A stretch of 47,893 nt of DNA from Nitrospinaceae bacterium (GCA_023271875.1 JALPWY010000009.1:1-47893); one strand, 5' to 3'. Shown: positions 1 to 7,272, counted from the first letter of the stretch. Numbers and translations are program-made. The notes: generated by a model not told the origin, from the sequence alone.

Positions 1-2
1 CA

Positions 3-644
3 CTTTTCACAAGTTTGCTCGCTGTACTTATGATGGCAAGCTTTGAAAATCCTGGTAGCACTAGTTATGGATTAACTCCCTCTGATGCTTCTTGGATTAC
101 TTGGGAGAAACAGGCGTTCGACCATTCCCTTAAGAAGTTTCAAGCGCGTGAGTTTCTCTATAAGAAAAATCTAAAAAAGCGAATCGCTCAACAGATCGCG
201 CAGTATAAAACAGGACTCAAAACAAGCTACATTGACGGTTTACCTGAGTTGATATTTCATGAGAGTAAAAAATACAGTTATGATCCGTTACTGTTGACAG
301 CTGTCATTATAACTGAGAGCTCTTTCAATAACTGGGCTAGATCAAACCGAGGCGCTCTCGGGCTAATGCAAATCAGACCAGCAACCGGAAGAGCATTGGC
401 AGCTGAAGTCCGTATTCAATGGCAAGGAACACCCTCTCTCTATGATCCCGAAACAAATATCACTCTAGGCGCATACTATTTGAATAAGTTGTTTCTCCGC
501 TTTGGTGATCTTGGGTTAGCTTTGGAAGCCTATAACCACGGTCCATCCCGATTAAAAGGTTATCTTAAAAAGGGTCATCGACCCAAACGTTACTCCCGGC
601 AAGTCTTTAAAAAATATAGCTCTTTATTGTCTTCGCAGATCTAA
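3..644 (+). CDS. Lytic transglycosylase, SLT domain (5' partial)
   Basis: Membrane- or periplasm-directed peptidoglycan lytic transglycosylase, which cleaves the MurNAc-GlcNAc bond to form 1,6-anhydro-MurNAc. The frame is open to the window edge and the first residues (LFTSLLAVLMMAS) look like the hydrophobic core of a signal peptide, so the true start probably lies upstream. A TTG at 15 is the first possible start inside the window. The SLT core is clear: ITESSFN with the likely catalytic Glu, then GALGLMQIRPATG, the block DPETNITLGAYYLNKL, and ALEAYNHGPSRLKGYL near the C-terminus. The basic tail resembles MltC/Slt-type domains. The first roughly 75 residues are charged and unassigned. No terminator is visible before the next gene. 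The family call is secure; the subfamily is not. Confidence 0.88.
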   Translation, partial: LFTSLLAVLMMASFENPGSTSYGLTPSDASWITWEKQAFDHSLKKFQAREFLYKKNLKKRIAQQIAQYKTGLKTSYIDGLPELIFHESKKYSYDPLLLTAVIITESSFNNWARSNRGALGLMQIRPATGRALAAEVRIQWQGTPSLYDPETNITLGAYYLNKLFLRFGDLGLALEAYNHGPSRLKGYLKKGHRPKRYSRQVFKKYSSLLSSQI

Positions 645-706
645 CCCAAATTTTTTTTGCTCCTTGAACCCTTTCTTATCGGGGCTCTTTGTTTTATACT
701 TGAGCC

Positions 707-1108
707 ATGAAAATTAAGGGATTATCTGATTTGAGTTGTTGCCAACGGGTGTCGCAGAGATTTTTTCTCTATTTTGTAGTATTTTTGGGATTCTTCCTTA
801 TATTGGGGTTAGGTTGCTCCAAATTAGAACTAACTAGAGCCTTTGATGGAGAGTTTAATGAAGTTAAAAATAATAAGTTAATTAACGCCTATTGCACCAG
901 TTGTCACAACCATAAAGAATTTGATGCTAAGCAGCATGTCCTCAAAGTTCGCCAACAATATAAGAGGAAATTATTCAGGAGCAGATCAGAGTGTAGGACC
1001 TGCCACTATCTTGAGAAGATATGGTCCAAGGATCATACCTTTCGAAAAACTCGCAGACCCAAGCAAGCAAACCGGGGTGATTTTAGGAAATTTGAAAAAA
1101 ATTACTAG
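707..1108 (+). CDS. Small lipoprotein with two CxxCH heme-binding motifs
   Basis: Predicted 133-aa c-type cytochrome anchored by lipid. A hydrophobic segment at residues 19-36 ends in a lipobox-like LGLGC (Cys37). The mature part carries CTSCH (63-67) and CRTCH (96-100), so two hemes could be attached by the Ccm machinery encoded further along. The C-terminal third is very basic (Lys/Arg rich), which is unusual for a periplasmic electron carrier. I recognise no named family. There is no clear Shine-Dalgarno before ATG 707, but a TATACT hexamer at 695-700 would put transcription start at or next to the ATG, so leaderless expression is possible. The heme motifs are seen; electron transfer is inferred. 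Confidence 0.7.
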   Translation: MKIKGLSDLSCCQRVSQRFFLYFVVFLGFFLILGLGCSKLELTRAFDGEFNEVKNNKLINAYCTSCHNHKEFDAKQHVLKVRQQYKRKLFRSRSECRTCHYLEKIWSKDHTFRKTRRPKQANRGDFRKFEKNY

Positions 1109-1452
1109 AAACACTTCGGAAAAATCTGAAAAACTTATTTCCTTCCAGACTTAAAAAAGTATCCAACTTAAAAGAATATCCAAGGAAGGGTATGATGTTA
1201 TTTTTTTTGAGGAGTCTTACCGCAGCTAAAGGAAAATTTAGCAATAAGCGTAAACGGGGTGTCTGATTAGTGGTAGGGTTATCTGTGGCAAGAAAAAGTG
1301 TCAGCGGGGGTTTTTCTAATCATAATAATCCCTGAGACATTATGGGTGTCTTTAAACTGATGATTGGTTTTTTACAGGAAGATTTGCTTAAGTTTTAGAG
1401 TTTGATCTCTATAATGCATTGATTTATTTAATTTTATTTATTTTTTGGGAAT
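1109..1452. other. Intergenic interval, no gene recognised
   Basis: About 340 bases between the two-heme lipoprotein and the HU terminator. It holds no convincing gene or RNA family. A 24-codon reading frame at 1192-1266 has a purine-rich AGGAAGG before its ATG, and a short AGACA/TGTCT inverted repeat lies near 1340-1356, but neither is enough for a call. Confidence 0.4.
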
Positions 1453-1484
1453 AAAAAAAACCGCCTCTGAATGTAGAGGCGGTT
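1453..1484 (-). terminator. Rho-independent terminator of the HU gene
   Basis: Read on the minus strand, a 10-bp perfect GC-rich stem (AACCGCCTCT with its complement AGAGGCGGTT, 1459-1484, 6-nt loop) is followed directly by a run of eight T (1460-1453 on the plus strand reads as A). It starts 24 nt after the HU stop codon. This is a textbook intrinsic terminator. Confidence 0.93.
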
Positions 1485-1507
1485 TATTAGAATTCAGCTT
1501 TAGGTAT

Positions 1508-1786
1508 TTAGAGAGAACTTTTCAAAGTAGGTGCCGGCTTGAATCCAACTGTTTTGCTAGCCTTAATTTTTATTTCTTCACCTGTTTGTGGATTTCGTCC
1601 TTTTCTTGCTTTTCTGTTTCTAACAGTGAATGTGCCAAAGGCCGGATAAGAAAATCGCTTATCTTTTTTTATTGATTTCCCAATAGAGTCAAAAGTTGCA
1701 TCTATTACATCAGACACAAGTCTTTTTGATAGGTCATCACCTTTACAACTCTTAACAACTGCTGTTACTAAATCGTCCTTAGTCAT
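1508..1786 (-). CDS. hup: HU/IHF-family nucleoid DNA-binding protein
   Basis: 92-residue bacterial histone-like protein that binds and bends DNA in the nucleoid as a dimer. The family signature is plain: MTKDDLVTAVV helix 1, the FGTFTVRNRKARKGRNPQTGEE beta-arm region with the Arg-Asn-Pro tip that intercalates DNA, and the ending SKTVGFKPAP. Length matches HU (about 90 aa). A very strong Shine-Dalgarno (AGGAGGAGGGG, about 1791-1801 read on the minus strand) precedes the ATG. The gene is a single-gene unit: sigma70-like promoter at 1909-1938 and intrinsic terminator at 1453-1484. RFSYPAFGTF replaces the more usual VGFGTF run, a mild divergence. HU versus IHF subunit cannot be settled from sequence alone; HU is preferred. 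Confidence 0.95.
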   Translation of the reverse strand: MTKDDLVTAVVKSCKGDDLSKRLVSDVIDATFDSIGKSIKKDKRFSYPAFGTFTVRNRKARKGRNPQTGEEIKIKASKTVGFKPAPTLKSSL

Positions 1787-1908
1787 TTATCCCCTCCTCC
1801 TTTGAAATTATAACTCAAACACTGTGAATCTATAATATTAGAGTTCCACGTTTTGCCAGCACTCACCGTAAAAGGAATTCTTTCATTACCCGTACCTAAC
1901 AGGTGAAA

Positions 1909-1938
1909 AATATATACTAGAGAGATGTATGATGTCAA
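1909..1938 (-). promoter_or_regulatory. Sigma70-type promoter of the HU gene
   Basis: On the minus strand a perfect TTGACA (1933-1938) is followed by TATATA (1911-1916) at 16 bp, or TATATT (1909-1914) at 18 bp. It lies about 120 bp upstream of the HU start codon and points at it, so the mRNA would have a leader of about 115 nt. Confidence 0.7.
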
Positions 1939-2181
1939 AGTAAAAAGGGTTTTTTGATGCTAATTTACTGCTTGTCACGATGGGTTATTATTTTTTTTTT
2001 TATTATGATATTGTTTTAGAAGGTGTGGTGCCTGTAAGCACTCTTATGGTGAGTTAAAAAAATATTAATTTTTTTAGAATATTTTTTGTGTGAACGAAAT
2101 TTGAGACTGATATCGTCGTTGTTTTTTTGTTTTTGAAAGTTTAAAATTGTCGTAAGTAAATATTTTTAGAAAGGACGTTTT
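1939..2181. other. AT-rich leader between the HU promoter and def
   Basis: With the HU leader, this makes a gene-free gap of 395 bases between divergent HU and def. Homopolymer T runs dominate. TTGAAA (2133-2138) and TAAATA (2157-2162), spaced 18 bp, are a weak candidate promoter for def but sit very close to its Shine-Dalgarno. No other structure was recognised. Confidence 0.35.
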
Positions 2182-2745
2182 ATGGCTTTGCTTCAAGTGG
2201 CTAAATTGGGAGATCCGATTTTACGGCAGAAAGCTGAGTTAGTGGATTTGGAGTTTTTAAATTCGCAAGATAATAAAATGCAGGCATTGATTGACGATAT
2301 GATCGAAACGATGCGAGAAGAAGATGGAGTCGGTTTGGCAGCGCCTCAGGTATTTCAGTCTTTACGCTTGGTGGTTATTGAGTGTTCACTCAACGAACGA
2401 TATTCTGAAGCCCCGAATATTCCTCTAACAATATTGATTAACCCCTCGATAAAATATTATGGAGAAGATACTGTCTCGGGTTGGGAAGGGTGCTTGAGTT
2501 TAAAGGACTTACGGGGATTGGTTCCCCGATCCAGCAAGATAATCGTGGAATATTTTGACCGGAAGGGTGATCCTGTCACGGTTAACGCAGAAGGTTTTCT
2601 TGCGGTAGTTCTTCAGCACGAAATCGATCATTTGGATGGAAAAGTATTTTTGGATCGTATGACAGATCTCAGTCAGCTGGCCTATGTAGAGGAATTTGAA
2701 AAGTATATTGCTGACAAAAAAACTCTCGAGGCGGAGTCACCTTAG
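2182..2745 (+). CDS. def: Peptide deformylase
   Basis: Metalloenzyme that removes the formyl group from the N-terminal methionine of new proteins on the ribosome. All three catalytic motifs are present: GVGLAAPQ (49-56), EGCLS (102-106, Cys104 metal ligand) and HEIDH (146-150, two His ligands and the catalytic Glu147). The 187-aa length fits type I bacterial enzymes, with a short extra C-terminal helix. A Shine-Dalgarno-like GAAAGGACG is placed correctly before ATG 2182. The usual partner fmt is not beside it. An unknown 119-aa gene follows 11 bp downstream and is probably co-transcribed. Confidence 0.96.
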   Translation: MALLQVAKLGDPILRQKAELVDLEFLNSQDNKMQALIDDMIETMREEDGVGLAAPQVFQSLRLVVIECSLNERYSEAPNIPLTILINPSIKYYGEDTVSGWEGCLSLKDLRGLVPRSSKIIVEYFDRKGDPVTVNAEGFLAVVLQHEIDHLDGKVFLDRMTDLSQLAYVEEFEKYIADKKTLEAESP

Positions 2746-2756
2746 GTTGTCATTTT

Positions 2757-3116
2757 ATGGGGTTTCCTGTGTCTGAATCTACAACAACACTAGAGGAAGA
2801 AGTTTTAGAGCTTTATCGTTCGCCAATTATAGGGGCTAGTTATAACAATACCTTTGGTGAGGAAAACATTCAAAGCCTGGTTGAAAAATGTCGGGACCTT
2901 GATGAAAAAAAAATGCGGATAATGCAAGGTTTGGTAGTTTCTTACTCGAAGTCTCCGGATTTAGCAACCAGTTTTGTTTCGGTTGGTGTTCTCCATGCTT
3001 TGGGGATGTCTCGAGAGGTGGAAGAAGCCTATCTCTGGGCAAAAGGATTGGATGAAAGCGAAACATTCATTCATCATTTTGATATTGGTAAATCATTGGC
3101 AGAATACTTCACTTAA
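2757..3116 (+). CDS. Hypothetical protein following def
   Basis: 119-residue soluble protein that I do not recognise. It has no signal peptide, membrane segment or cysteine cluster, and looks mostly helical and acidic, with the C-terminal stretch (LHALGMSREVEEAYLWAKGL) resembling a degenerate helical repeat. It begins 11 bp after the def stop on the same strand and ends 18 bp before the convergent MFS gene, so it is probably expressed with def. The ATG at 2757 has no strong Shine-Dalgarno, and a GTG at 2769 is a possible alternative start. Function unknown. Confidence 0.6.
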   Translation: MGFPVSESTTTLEEEVLELYRSPIIGASYNNTFGEENIQSLVEKCRDLDEKKMRIMQGLVVSYSKSPDLATSFVSVGVLHALGMSREVEEAYLWAKGLDESETFIHHFDIGKSLAEYFT

Positions 3117-3134
3117 AACTGCAATATTTAACAG

Positions 3135-4412
3135 TTAGCTTTTCTTTAACTTTGTTCCTGAAGCTAGAAATATAATCCATAGTATTCCAGGTATCATATA
3201 TAATCCGCTCATCCATAAAATAACAGATTGAATAGTCATTTGTAGCCCATCAATAGCTACTCCAACCACTCCATTGCTGATACCCATAATTAATGTCAAT
3301 AGAGCCATTTCAATTCCAAAGATTCTTCCTAAAAACTGTCTATCGGCTTCTAAGTGAATAAGAGCTGTGCTGAACACCCACACTATTGACCCGAACATCC
3401 CTGATAGTCCGATACATAGTGAAGTTAACCATAGATTTTTCGAGACAGAAAATGCTAATAGGGCAAGACTTCCAAGAAAAAATGCAGCGAGAATGGATCC
3501 TTCTAGTATTTTGGGAGATTCTCCTAACCATTTTCTTATTAGGATCGGCCCTATTGCAGATCCAATCCCTCTAGAGGAAAACATGATACCCACTGCCACA
3601 GAGACTGCAGCAGGGTCTGACCATAACCGATTAGCAAATAAAGGAATCAATGTCATTATACCGCCTTTTATTGCCATACCAGACTTTAATAACGCAAGAG
3701 CTAGAACAATGGGGTGAGAGATAAGATAGCGCCCACCCCCCAAGAGTCCCTTGATTCCACTTGAATTATTTTTCTTAATTGGCTCTTCAGACTTTGTATT
3801 TGGATAAGAGATTTTAATTATGAACCATGCGGACAGAAGATACGTTAACGCATCAAGGATGAAAGCTGCTTTAACTCCAAATAAACTTACTACAAATCCA
3901 CCCAATGCCGCTCCCAGAGTTAGCATGATTGACCAGGTAGCTCCAGATATCGCATTGGCAGTGACTAGATGATTTTTCTTTACAATGGATGGGAGAATTG
4001 CACTTCTTGCGGGTTCAAAAAATCCAGTTAGGGCTACCTCAAATAAAGTCAATGCATAAACTAGCCATAGGTCTTCTCTACTTTCTACTATAAGAAAACA
4101 TAAGACAGTAAAACAACGAAGAATGTCACTTGCGATCAGTATGGTTCTTCGATCCATACGGTCGATCACAACCCCCGCAAAAGGGCTTATAATAACCATG
4201 GGCAAAAGTTTTGCCATCATAGCAGCGGCCATTGCCATTCCGGAGCCAGTTAATTGAAGGATTAGAGCATACAGCGCAATACTGTTGACCCAGTTACCCA
4301 ATTCTGAAATAACTTGTCCATACCAGAGATTTCTAAAGGAAGGGTTTTGTTTTAGAAAGGGGAAATATCCAATTGAGCTTTCGTTTGATCTGTCAGGTTT
4401 TAGAATATTCAC
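3135..4412 (-). CDS. MFS transporter, DHA3/EntS-like exporter family
   Basis: 425-aa inner-membrane transporter with about 12 hydrophobic segments. The N-terminal half matches the MFS drug/siderophore exporter subgroup: NLWYGQVISELGNWVNSIALYAL, then the loop 2-3 motif GVVIDRMDRRTILI, then FFEPARSAILPSIV. These proteins are proton-driven exporters, but the substrate cannot be read from the sequence. The longest frame begins with GTG at 4412 without an obvious Shine-Dalgarno, so the exact start is uncertain. It is convergent with the def pair and divergent from the small-membrane-protein cluster, and is probably a single-gene unit. Confidence 0.88.
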   Translation of the reverse strand: MNILKPDRSNESSIGYFPFLKQNPSFRNLWYGQVISELGNWVNSIALYALILQLTGSGMAMAAAMMAKLLPMVIISPFAGVVIDRMDRRTILIASDILRCFTVLCFLIVESREDLWLVYALTLFEVALTGFFEPARSAILPSIVKKNHLVTANAISGATWSIMLTLGAALGGFVVSLFGVKAAFILDALTYLLSAWFIIKISYPNTKSEEPIKKNNSSGIKGLLGGGRYLISHPIVLALALLKSGMAIKGGIMTLIPLFANRLWSDPAAVSVAVGIMFSSRGIGSAIGPILIRKWLGESPKILEGSILAAFFLGSLALLAFSVSKNLWLTSLCIGLSGMFGSIVWVFSTALIHLEADRQFLGRIFGIEMALLTLIMGISNGVVGVAIDGLQMTIQSVILWMSGLYMIPGILWIIFLASGTKLKKS

Positions 4413-4769
4413 AGCTTATAGTAATCATTCACGATAGAAAATTTGCATATATTGTTACATGTTTGATGGATAACTTGAGAGGCCACTATATGCTAATTGA
4501 TCATTAATGATTTCAATTTTATAAAACTATTGGGTTTGATGAGTTAAGCCATTGTCTCAGGAGATTTGTTTTTTTAAACTTTTTAATGCTTTTATTTTTA
4601 GAAAGAGCCTCCTTTATTGACTAATATATAATTGTGTGCTTTTGGTATTGATTTAAGTGTTATCCACTTTCTTGGTGAATCTCAAAACGCTATGTATAAT
4701 TAGATTTTACGAAAGACTTTTTTGGCCTTATAAAGAATTCTCAAGTTTTGTTTGATTGGAGGAAGGATA
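4413..4769. other. AT-rich divergent intergenic region
   Basis: 357 bases between the divergent MFS gene and the 161-aa membrane protein. It must carry promoters for both directions, but no hexamer pair stands out. AT-rich words such as TTGACT followed by TATATAAT near 4618-4632 are too close together for a sigma70 promoter. The last bases (4758-4766, GGAGGAAGG) are the Shine-Dalgarno of the next gene. No RNA gene was recognised. Confidence 0.4.
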
Positions 4770-5255
4770 ATGGAGGGCGAGCAAGAACAAATAGAAGAAC
4801 TGCGAGATAGCCAAAAAGAAGTTCTTAGTAGGCGGATTTCATTTTGGTTGTCTTTTATATTGGCCATAGGAATAAGCTTTTGGTATTACACTTTGAACCC
4901 ACCAGCTTCTACAGAAATGCGAAAAATGAGGTTATTTTTTAAGAAAAATATAATAGATGTTGCGAAGTTTATACGTCTTCCAGATGATGAGTTGCAAGGG
5001 TTCGCGGCGCTGAAAAGCCACCCATTTTATCAAACATACCTCAAGTCATCAGAGGTCGAGAAAGAAAAAATCAGGGCCTTAATACATATATCACGTGATT
5101 ATAGTCCAAATCAGTATTGGTTTAACATTGTCTTCTTGTGGGCGATCGCATTTGCTACGCTCTGGTTTTTAGGTTTGATATTGGAAGCTATTATTATCTT
5201 AGTGCGACGAGAAGATACCGCAAGAAGAGAGCGGATAAAAAAACAATCTAGATAA
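4770..5255 (+). CDS. Hypothetical membrane protein, two transmembrane segments
   Basis: 161-aa protein of unknown function. ATG 4770 is chosen because GGAGGAAGG lies 4-12 nt upstream; an upstream in-frame TTG at 4752 would place the Shine-Dalgarno inside the gene. The layout is a charged cytoplasmic N-terminus, TM1 at about residues 22-40, a soluble loop of about 75 residues rich in Lys and Glu, TM2 at about 113-140, and a short basic tail ending KKQSR. It precedes the hydroxylase gene by 56 bp on the same strand and may be co-transcribed. No cofactor motif was seen. Confidence 0.65.
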   Translation: MEGEQEQIEELRDSQKEVLSRRISFWLSFILAIGISFWYYTLNPPASTEMRKMRLFFKKNIIDVAKFIRLPDDELQGFAALKSHPFYQTYLKSSEVEKEKIRALIHISRDYSPNQYWFNIVFLWAIAFATLWFLGLILEAIIILVRREDTARRERIKKQSR

Positions 5256-5311
5256 CCATTCTTAATATTAGGACTACTTATTTTTTTTGCTCTAATACAG
5301 GGGCAGTAGAA

Positions 5312-6115
5312 ATGGACGGTAATACCCTTCGGTTATTAATTTTTGTATCAGTTTTTATACTGATGCTGATCCTCGAGTCATTAATTCCAAGGCATCCTAC
5401 GGTAGATTCAAAACCGCGCCGTTTTGGAATACACTTGGGACTATCGGGGTTAAATACAATACTGCTTAAACTGGTTTTTGGCGCCGCCGCGGTCGGCGCT
5501 GCAAAAACTGTTGAAATTAAGGGTTGGGGTTTGCTTAATATTTTAGGCTGGAATAATGTGTTGGAATTTTTTTTGGTAGTGGTTTTTCTGGATTTTGCGA
5601 TTTATTTACAACATGTAATAGTTCACAAGGTTCCTTTGTTCTGGAGGTTTCACGTTGTTCATCATTCAGATCTCGACCTCGACGTATCGTCTGGTTTACG
5701 CTTTCATCCAGTAGAAATTCTCGCGTCAATGCTCTATAAAATTGGGATCATTTTCCTGCTAGGGCCTGCTCCTCTCGCTGTTCTAGTATTTGAGGCAGTT
5801 TTAAATGGGATGGCTCTTTTTTCACACTCTAATATAGCATTACCCGTTAAAGCGGATCACTTTTTTAGAAAATTAATTGTAACACCAGATATGCACCGAA
5901 TTCATCATTCGGTAGAAGTCAGCGAGACAAATTCAAATTATGGATTTAACCTATCTATTTGGGATCGGATTTTCGGTACCTATAAAGAGGAGGCGTTAAA
6001 ATCACAGCCTGAAATTGTCATAGGTATTGATACATTCCGAAGTCCAAATGAATTAACGTTCTATAACCTTCTAATAATGCCAAAAAAGTATGGGAAGCTA
6101 ACTTATGTCACCTAG
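5312..6115 (+). CDS. Fatty acid hydroxylase / sterol desaturase superfamily protein
   Basis: Integral membrane di-iron oxygenase candidate, 267 aa. Hydrophobic segments at about 7-22, 42-64 and 84-100 precede the histidine clusters typical of the family: HVIVH (101-105), HVVHH (114-118) and HRIHH (195-199), with further conserved His at 132 and 172. These residues bind the two irons. Family members hydroxylate or desaturate lipids, sterols or carotenoids; the closer type here is the bacterial 'FHPVE...HSN...PDMHRIHHS' subgroup, whose substrates are mostly unknown. The 3' end overlaps the next small membrane gene by 11 bp, suggesting translational coupling. The family is secure; the substrate is open. 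Confidence 0.9.
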   Translation: MDGNTLRLLIFVSVFILMLILESLIPRHPTVDSKPRRFGIHLGLSGLNTILLKLVFGAAAVGAAKTVEIKGWGLLNILGWNNVLEFFLVVVFLDFAIYLQHVIVHKVPLFWRFHVVHHSDLDLDVSSGLRFHPVEILASMLYKIGIIFLLGPAPLAVLVFEAVLNGMALFSHSNIALPVKADHFFRKLIVTPDMHRIHHSVEVSETNSNYGFNLSIWDRIFGTYKEEALKSQPEIVIGIDTFRSPNELTFYNLLIMPKKYGKLTYVT

Positions 6116-6353
6116 GTATTACTTGATTTCTGGGATTATTGTAGTTGTTTTAACAATGATCATCAGCTGGTGGGAGCAGAAAAAATCAGCAAAAGAAATT
6201 TTTTTTGTTTTCTGTCGAGTACTGGTCTTGATTCTCATACTTCTTTTTATGTTAGTTGGTTTGTCGGAACTTTTCGTATACTTAGGTATTGCTCAAGACG
6301 GGTTTATCATTCAAAGGGAAGAGTTTATCATTCAAAGGGAAAAAAATAGATGA
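6105..6353 (+). CDS. Small membrane protein with C-terminal tandem repeat
   Basis: 82-aa protein with two hydrophobic segments (about residues 6-21 and 33-60), overlapping the end of the hydroxylase gene by 11 bp. Its C-terminus repeats FIIQREE because the DNA carries a 21-bp in-frame tandem duplication (6302-6343). No known family recognised. The overlap and shared strand suggest it is made together with the hydroxylase. The coding call rests on the overlap, the membrane character and the clean in-frame repeat, so confidence is moderate. Confidence 0.55.
   Translation: MSPRYYLISGIIVVVLTMIISWWEQKKSAKEIFFVFCRVLVLILILLFMLVGLSELFVYLGIAQDGFIIQREEFIIQREKNR
6302..6343 (+). repeat. 21-bp tandem duplication inside the 82-aa gene
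   Basis: Two copies of a 21-bp unit beginning GTTTATCATTCAAAGGGAA, at 6302-6322 and 6323-6343, differing only in the last two bases. The unit length is a multiple of three, so the frame is kept and the protein repeats FIIQREE. It looks like a recent slippage or duplication event. Confidence 0.9.
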
Positions 6354-6421
6354 AGGTTGTTTTGGAATTATCACCCGTTATGGTCTTGATACTATTTTTA
6401 TCCTTTTTATGGGAATGTTGA
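6350..6421 (+). CDS. Possible 23-aa membrane micropeptide
   Basis: A 23-codon frame whose ATG overlaps the stop of the 82-aa gene in the ATGA arrangement, with GGGAAAAAAATAG just upstream. The peptide (MKVVLELSPVMVLILFLSFL, then WEC) is almost entirely a single hydrophobic helix. It could be a genuine coupled small membrane protein or the stump of a longer gene broken by the adjacent duplication. Evidence is limited to the overlap and composition. Confidence 0.25.
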   Translation: MKVVLELSPVMVLILFLSFLWEC

Positions 6422-6571
6422 TTCACTCATCCTTTATGTGCGAGGACAAGAAACTCCAGCGGGATAGTAAAAAAGCTTGGGTTTTGAGCATGACTGCTGG
6501 GGTTGGGGATAGTAGGCTGGATGTTTCTTTATGGCTATTATGTAAACTCTTTATGAGTATATTTTTAATAA

Positions 6572-6925
6572 TCAACCGGCCAAAAGTTGGACTAAATGAC
6601 TACATTCGTTTATAGCAGTAATGGTTTCTTCTTGTTCTAGGTTATCAAGATTCTCGCTGGTTAACATCTCTTCGAGCAGTTGAATCGCGTCATTCAAAGC
6701 ACCGGCGGTTACATCAAGTTCCGTTTCACTTAACGAGTAGATAGAAGAATTTTTACGTAACTTGTTGTACACTTTCAAGTACTTGTCTTTATAATCCAAT
6801 AGTTCTACTCGTTTTTTTTGTTTAATATCTCCCTTAAGCTCTTTGTCTATGTCTGAAACAGAATCGTTTAAAGCAATTTTAATAGTATCAACATCACTTT
6901 CCGTGATTGTGGCTAAGGATTTCAT
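6572..6925 (-). CDS. Hypothetical coiled-coil-like protein
   Basis: 117-aa acidic, helix-rich protein without signal peptide or membrane segment. Leu/Lys/Glu spacing in the middle (residues about 28-60) suggests a short coiled coil, and the C-terminal half is also helical (LDVTAGALNDAIQLLEEML). I do not recognise a family. It is convergent with the small membrane genes, and upstream lies the AT-rich region next to the CAU tRNA. The frame is well formed and starts with ATG. Function unknown. Confidence 0.5.
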   Translation of the reverse strand: MKSLATITESDVDTIKIALNDSVSDIDKELKGDIKQKKRVELLDYKDKYLKVYNKLRKNSSIYSLSETELDVTAGALNDAIQLLEEMLTSENLDNLEQEETITAINECSHLVQLLAG

Positions 6926-7105
6926 TCGTAATTTACCTATTGGCTAAGATTTTGTTTGCAAATGGAAACGCATGCTATCAGAAAAACGACTTCACGACAC
7001 AGTATAAAGCATCTACAAAGAGAAAGAAAATAGTTTTAATTTTATCTTAACAGCTTTGTGTTTGTTTTTGTTCGTTGATTTACAAGACGAAGGTTATTTG
7101 TCTAA

Positions 7106-7148
7106 CTTGTATAGAAAAATGATTCAGAAAATCATTTTTTTATACAAG
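7106..7148. terminator. Long AT-rich inverted repeat, probable terminator beyond the tRNA
   Basis: Two 19-nt arms (7106-7124 and 7130-7148) are complementary except at one position and enclose a 5-nt loop. The inner part carries runs of five to seven A/T, so either strand could form a hairpin with a U-rich descending arm. It lies 40 nt beyond the 3' end of the tRNA on the minus strand and is the best candidate terminator for the yqeY-dnaG-rpoD-tRNA operon, possibly bidirectional. Confidence 0.6.
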
Positions 7149-7188
7149 GGCCCCCACGGAGTTCGAACTTGCAAGCCTATTATATTTT

Positions 7189-7265
7189 TGGTGGGCCCAG
7201 GAGGACTTGAACCTCCGACCGCCCGGTTATGAGCCGGGAGCTCTAGCCAACTGAGCTATAGGCCC
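7189..7265 (-). tRNA. tRNA with CAU anticodon, probably tRNA-Ile2 (lysidine type), else tRNA-Met
   Basis: 77-nt tRNA on the minus strand with encoded CCA. It has a seven-pair acceptor stem starting GGGCCTA, D arm AGCTCAGTTGGCTAGAGCT, anticodon stem CCCGG/CCGGG around CTCATAA, and T arm GGAGG-TTCAAGT-CCTCC. The first acceptor pair is G-C and the anticodon stem lacks three consecutive G-C pairs of the initiator type, so it is not the initiator. A GGG-starting acceptor and the GGCTCATAACCG anticodon arm resemble Ile2 genes more than elongator Met, but this is a judgement by eye. The gene begins only 7 nt after the rpoD stop codon and must be processed from the same transcript unless a promoter lies inside rpoD. 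Confidence 0.95.
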
Positions 7266-7272
7266 AAGACGA

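Noticed and set aside
921-1154. 77-codon frame overlapping the two-heme lipoprotein in another frame
   Set aside because: The lipoprotein frame carries lipobox and both CxxCH motifs; this one has no features and is a shadow.
1192-1266. 24-codon frame with AGGAAGG before a double ATG
   Set aside because: The product is too short to judge, basic and with no recognisable feature; such frames are expected by chance in AT-rich intergenic DNA.
6289-6615. 108-codon frame on the plus strand overlapping the 82-aa gene and the minus-strand 117-aa gene
   Set aside because: It begins inside the 82-aa gene at a TTG without a Shine-Dalgarno, crosses the tandem repeat in the wrong frame and has no family resemblance or consistent composition.
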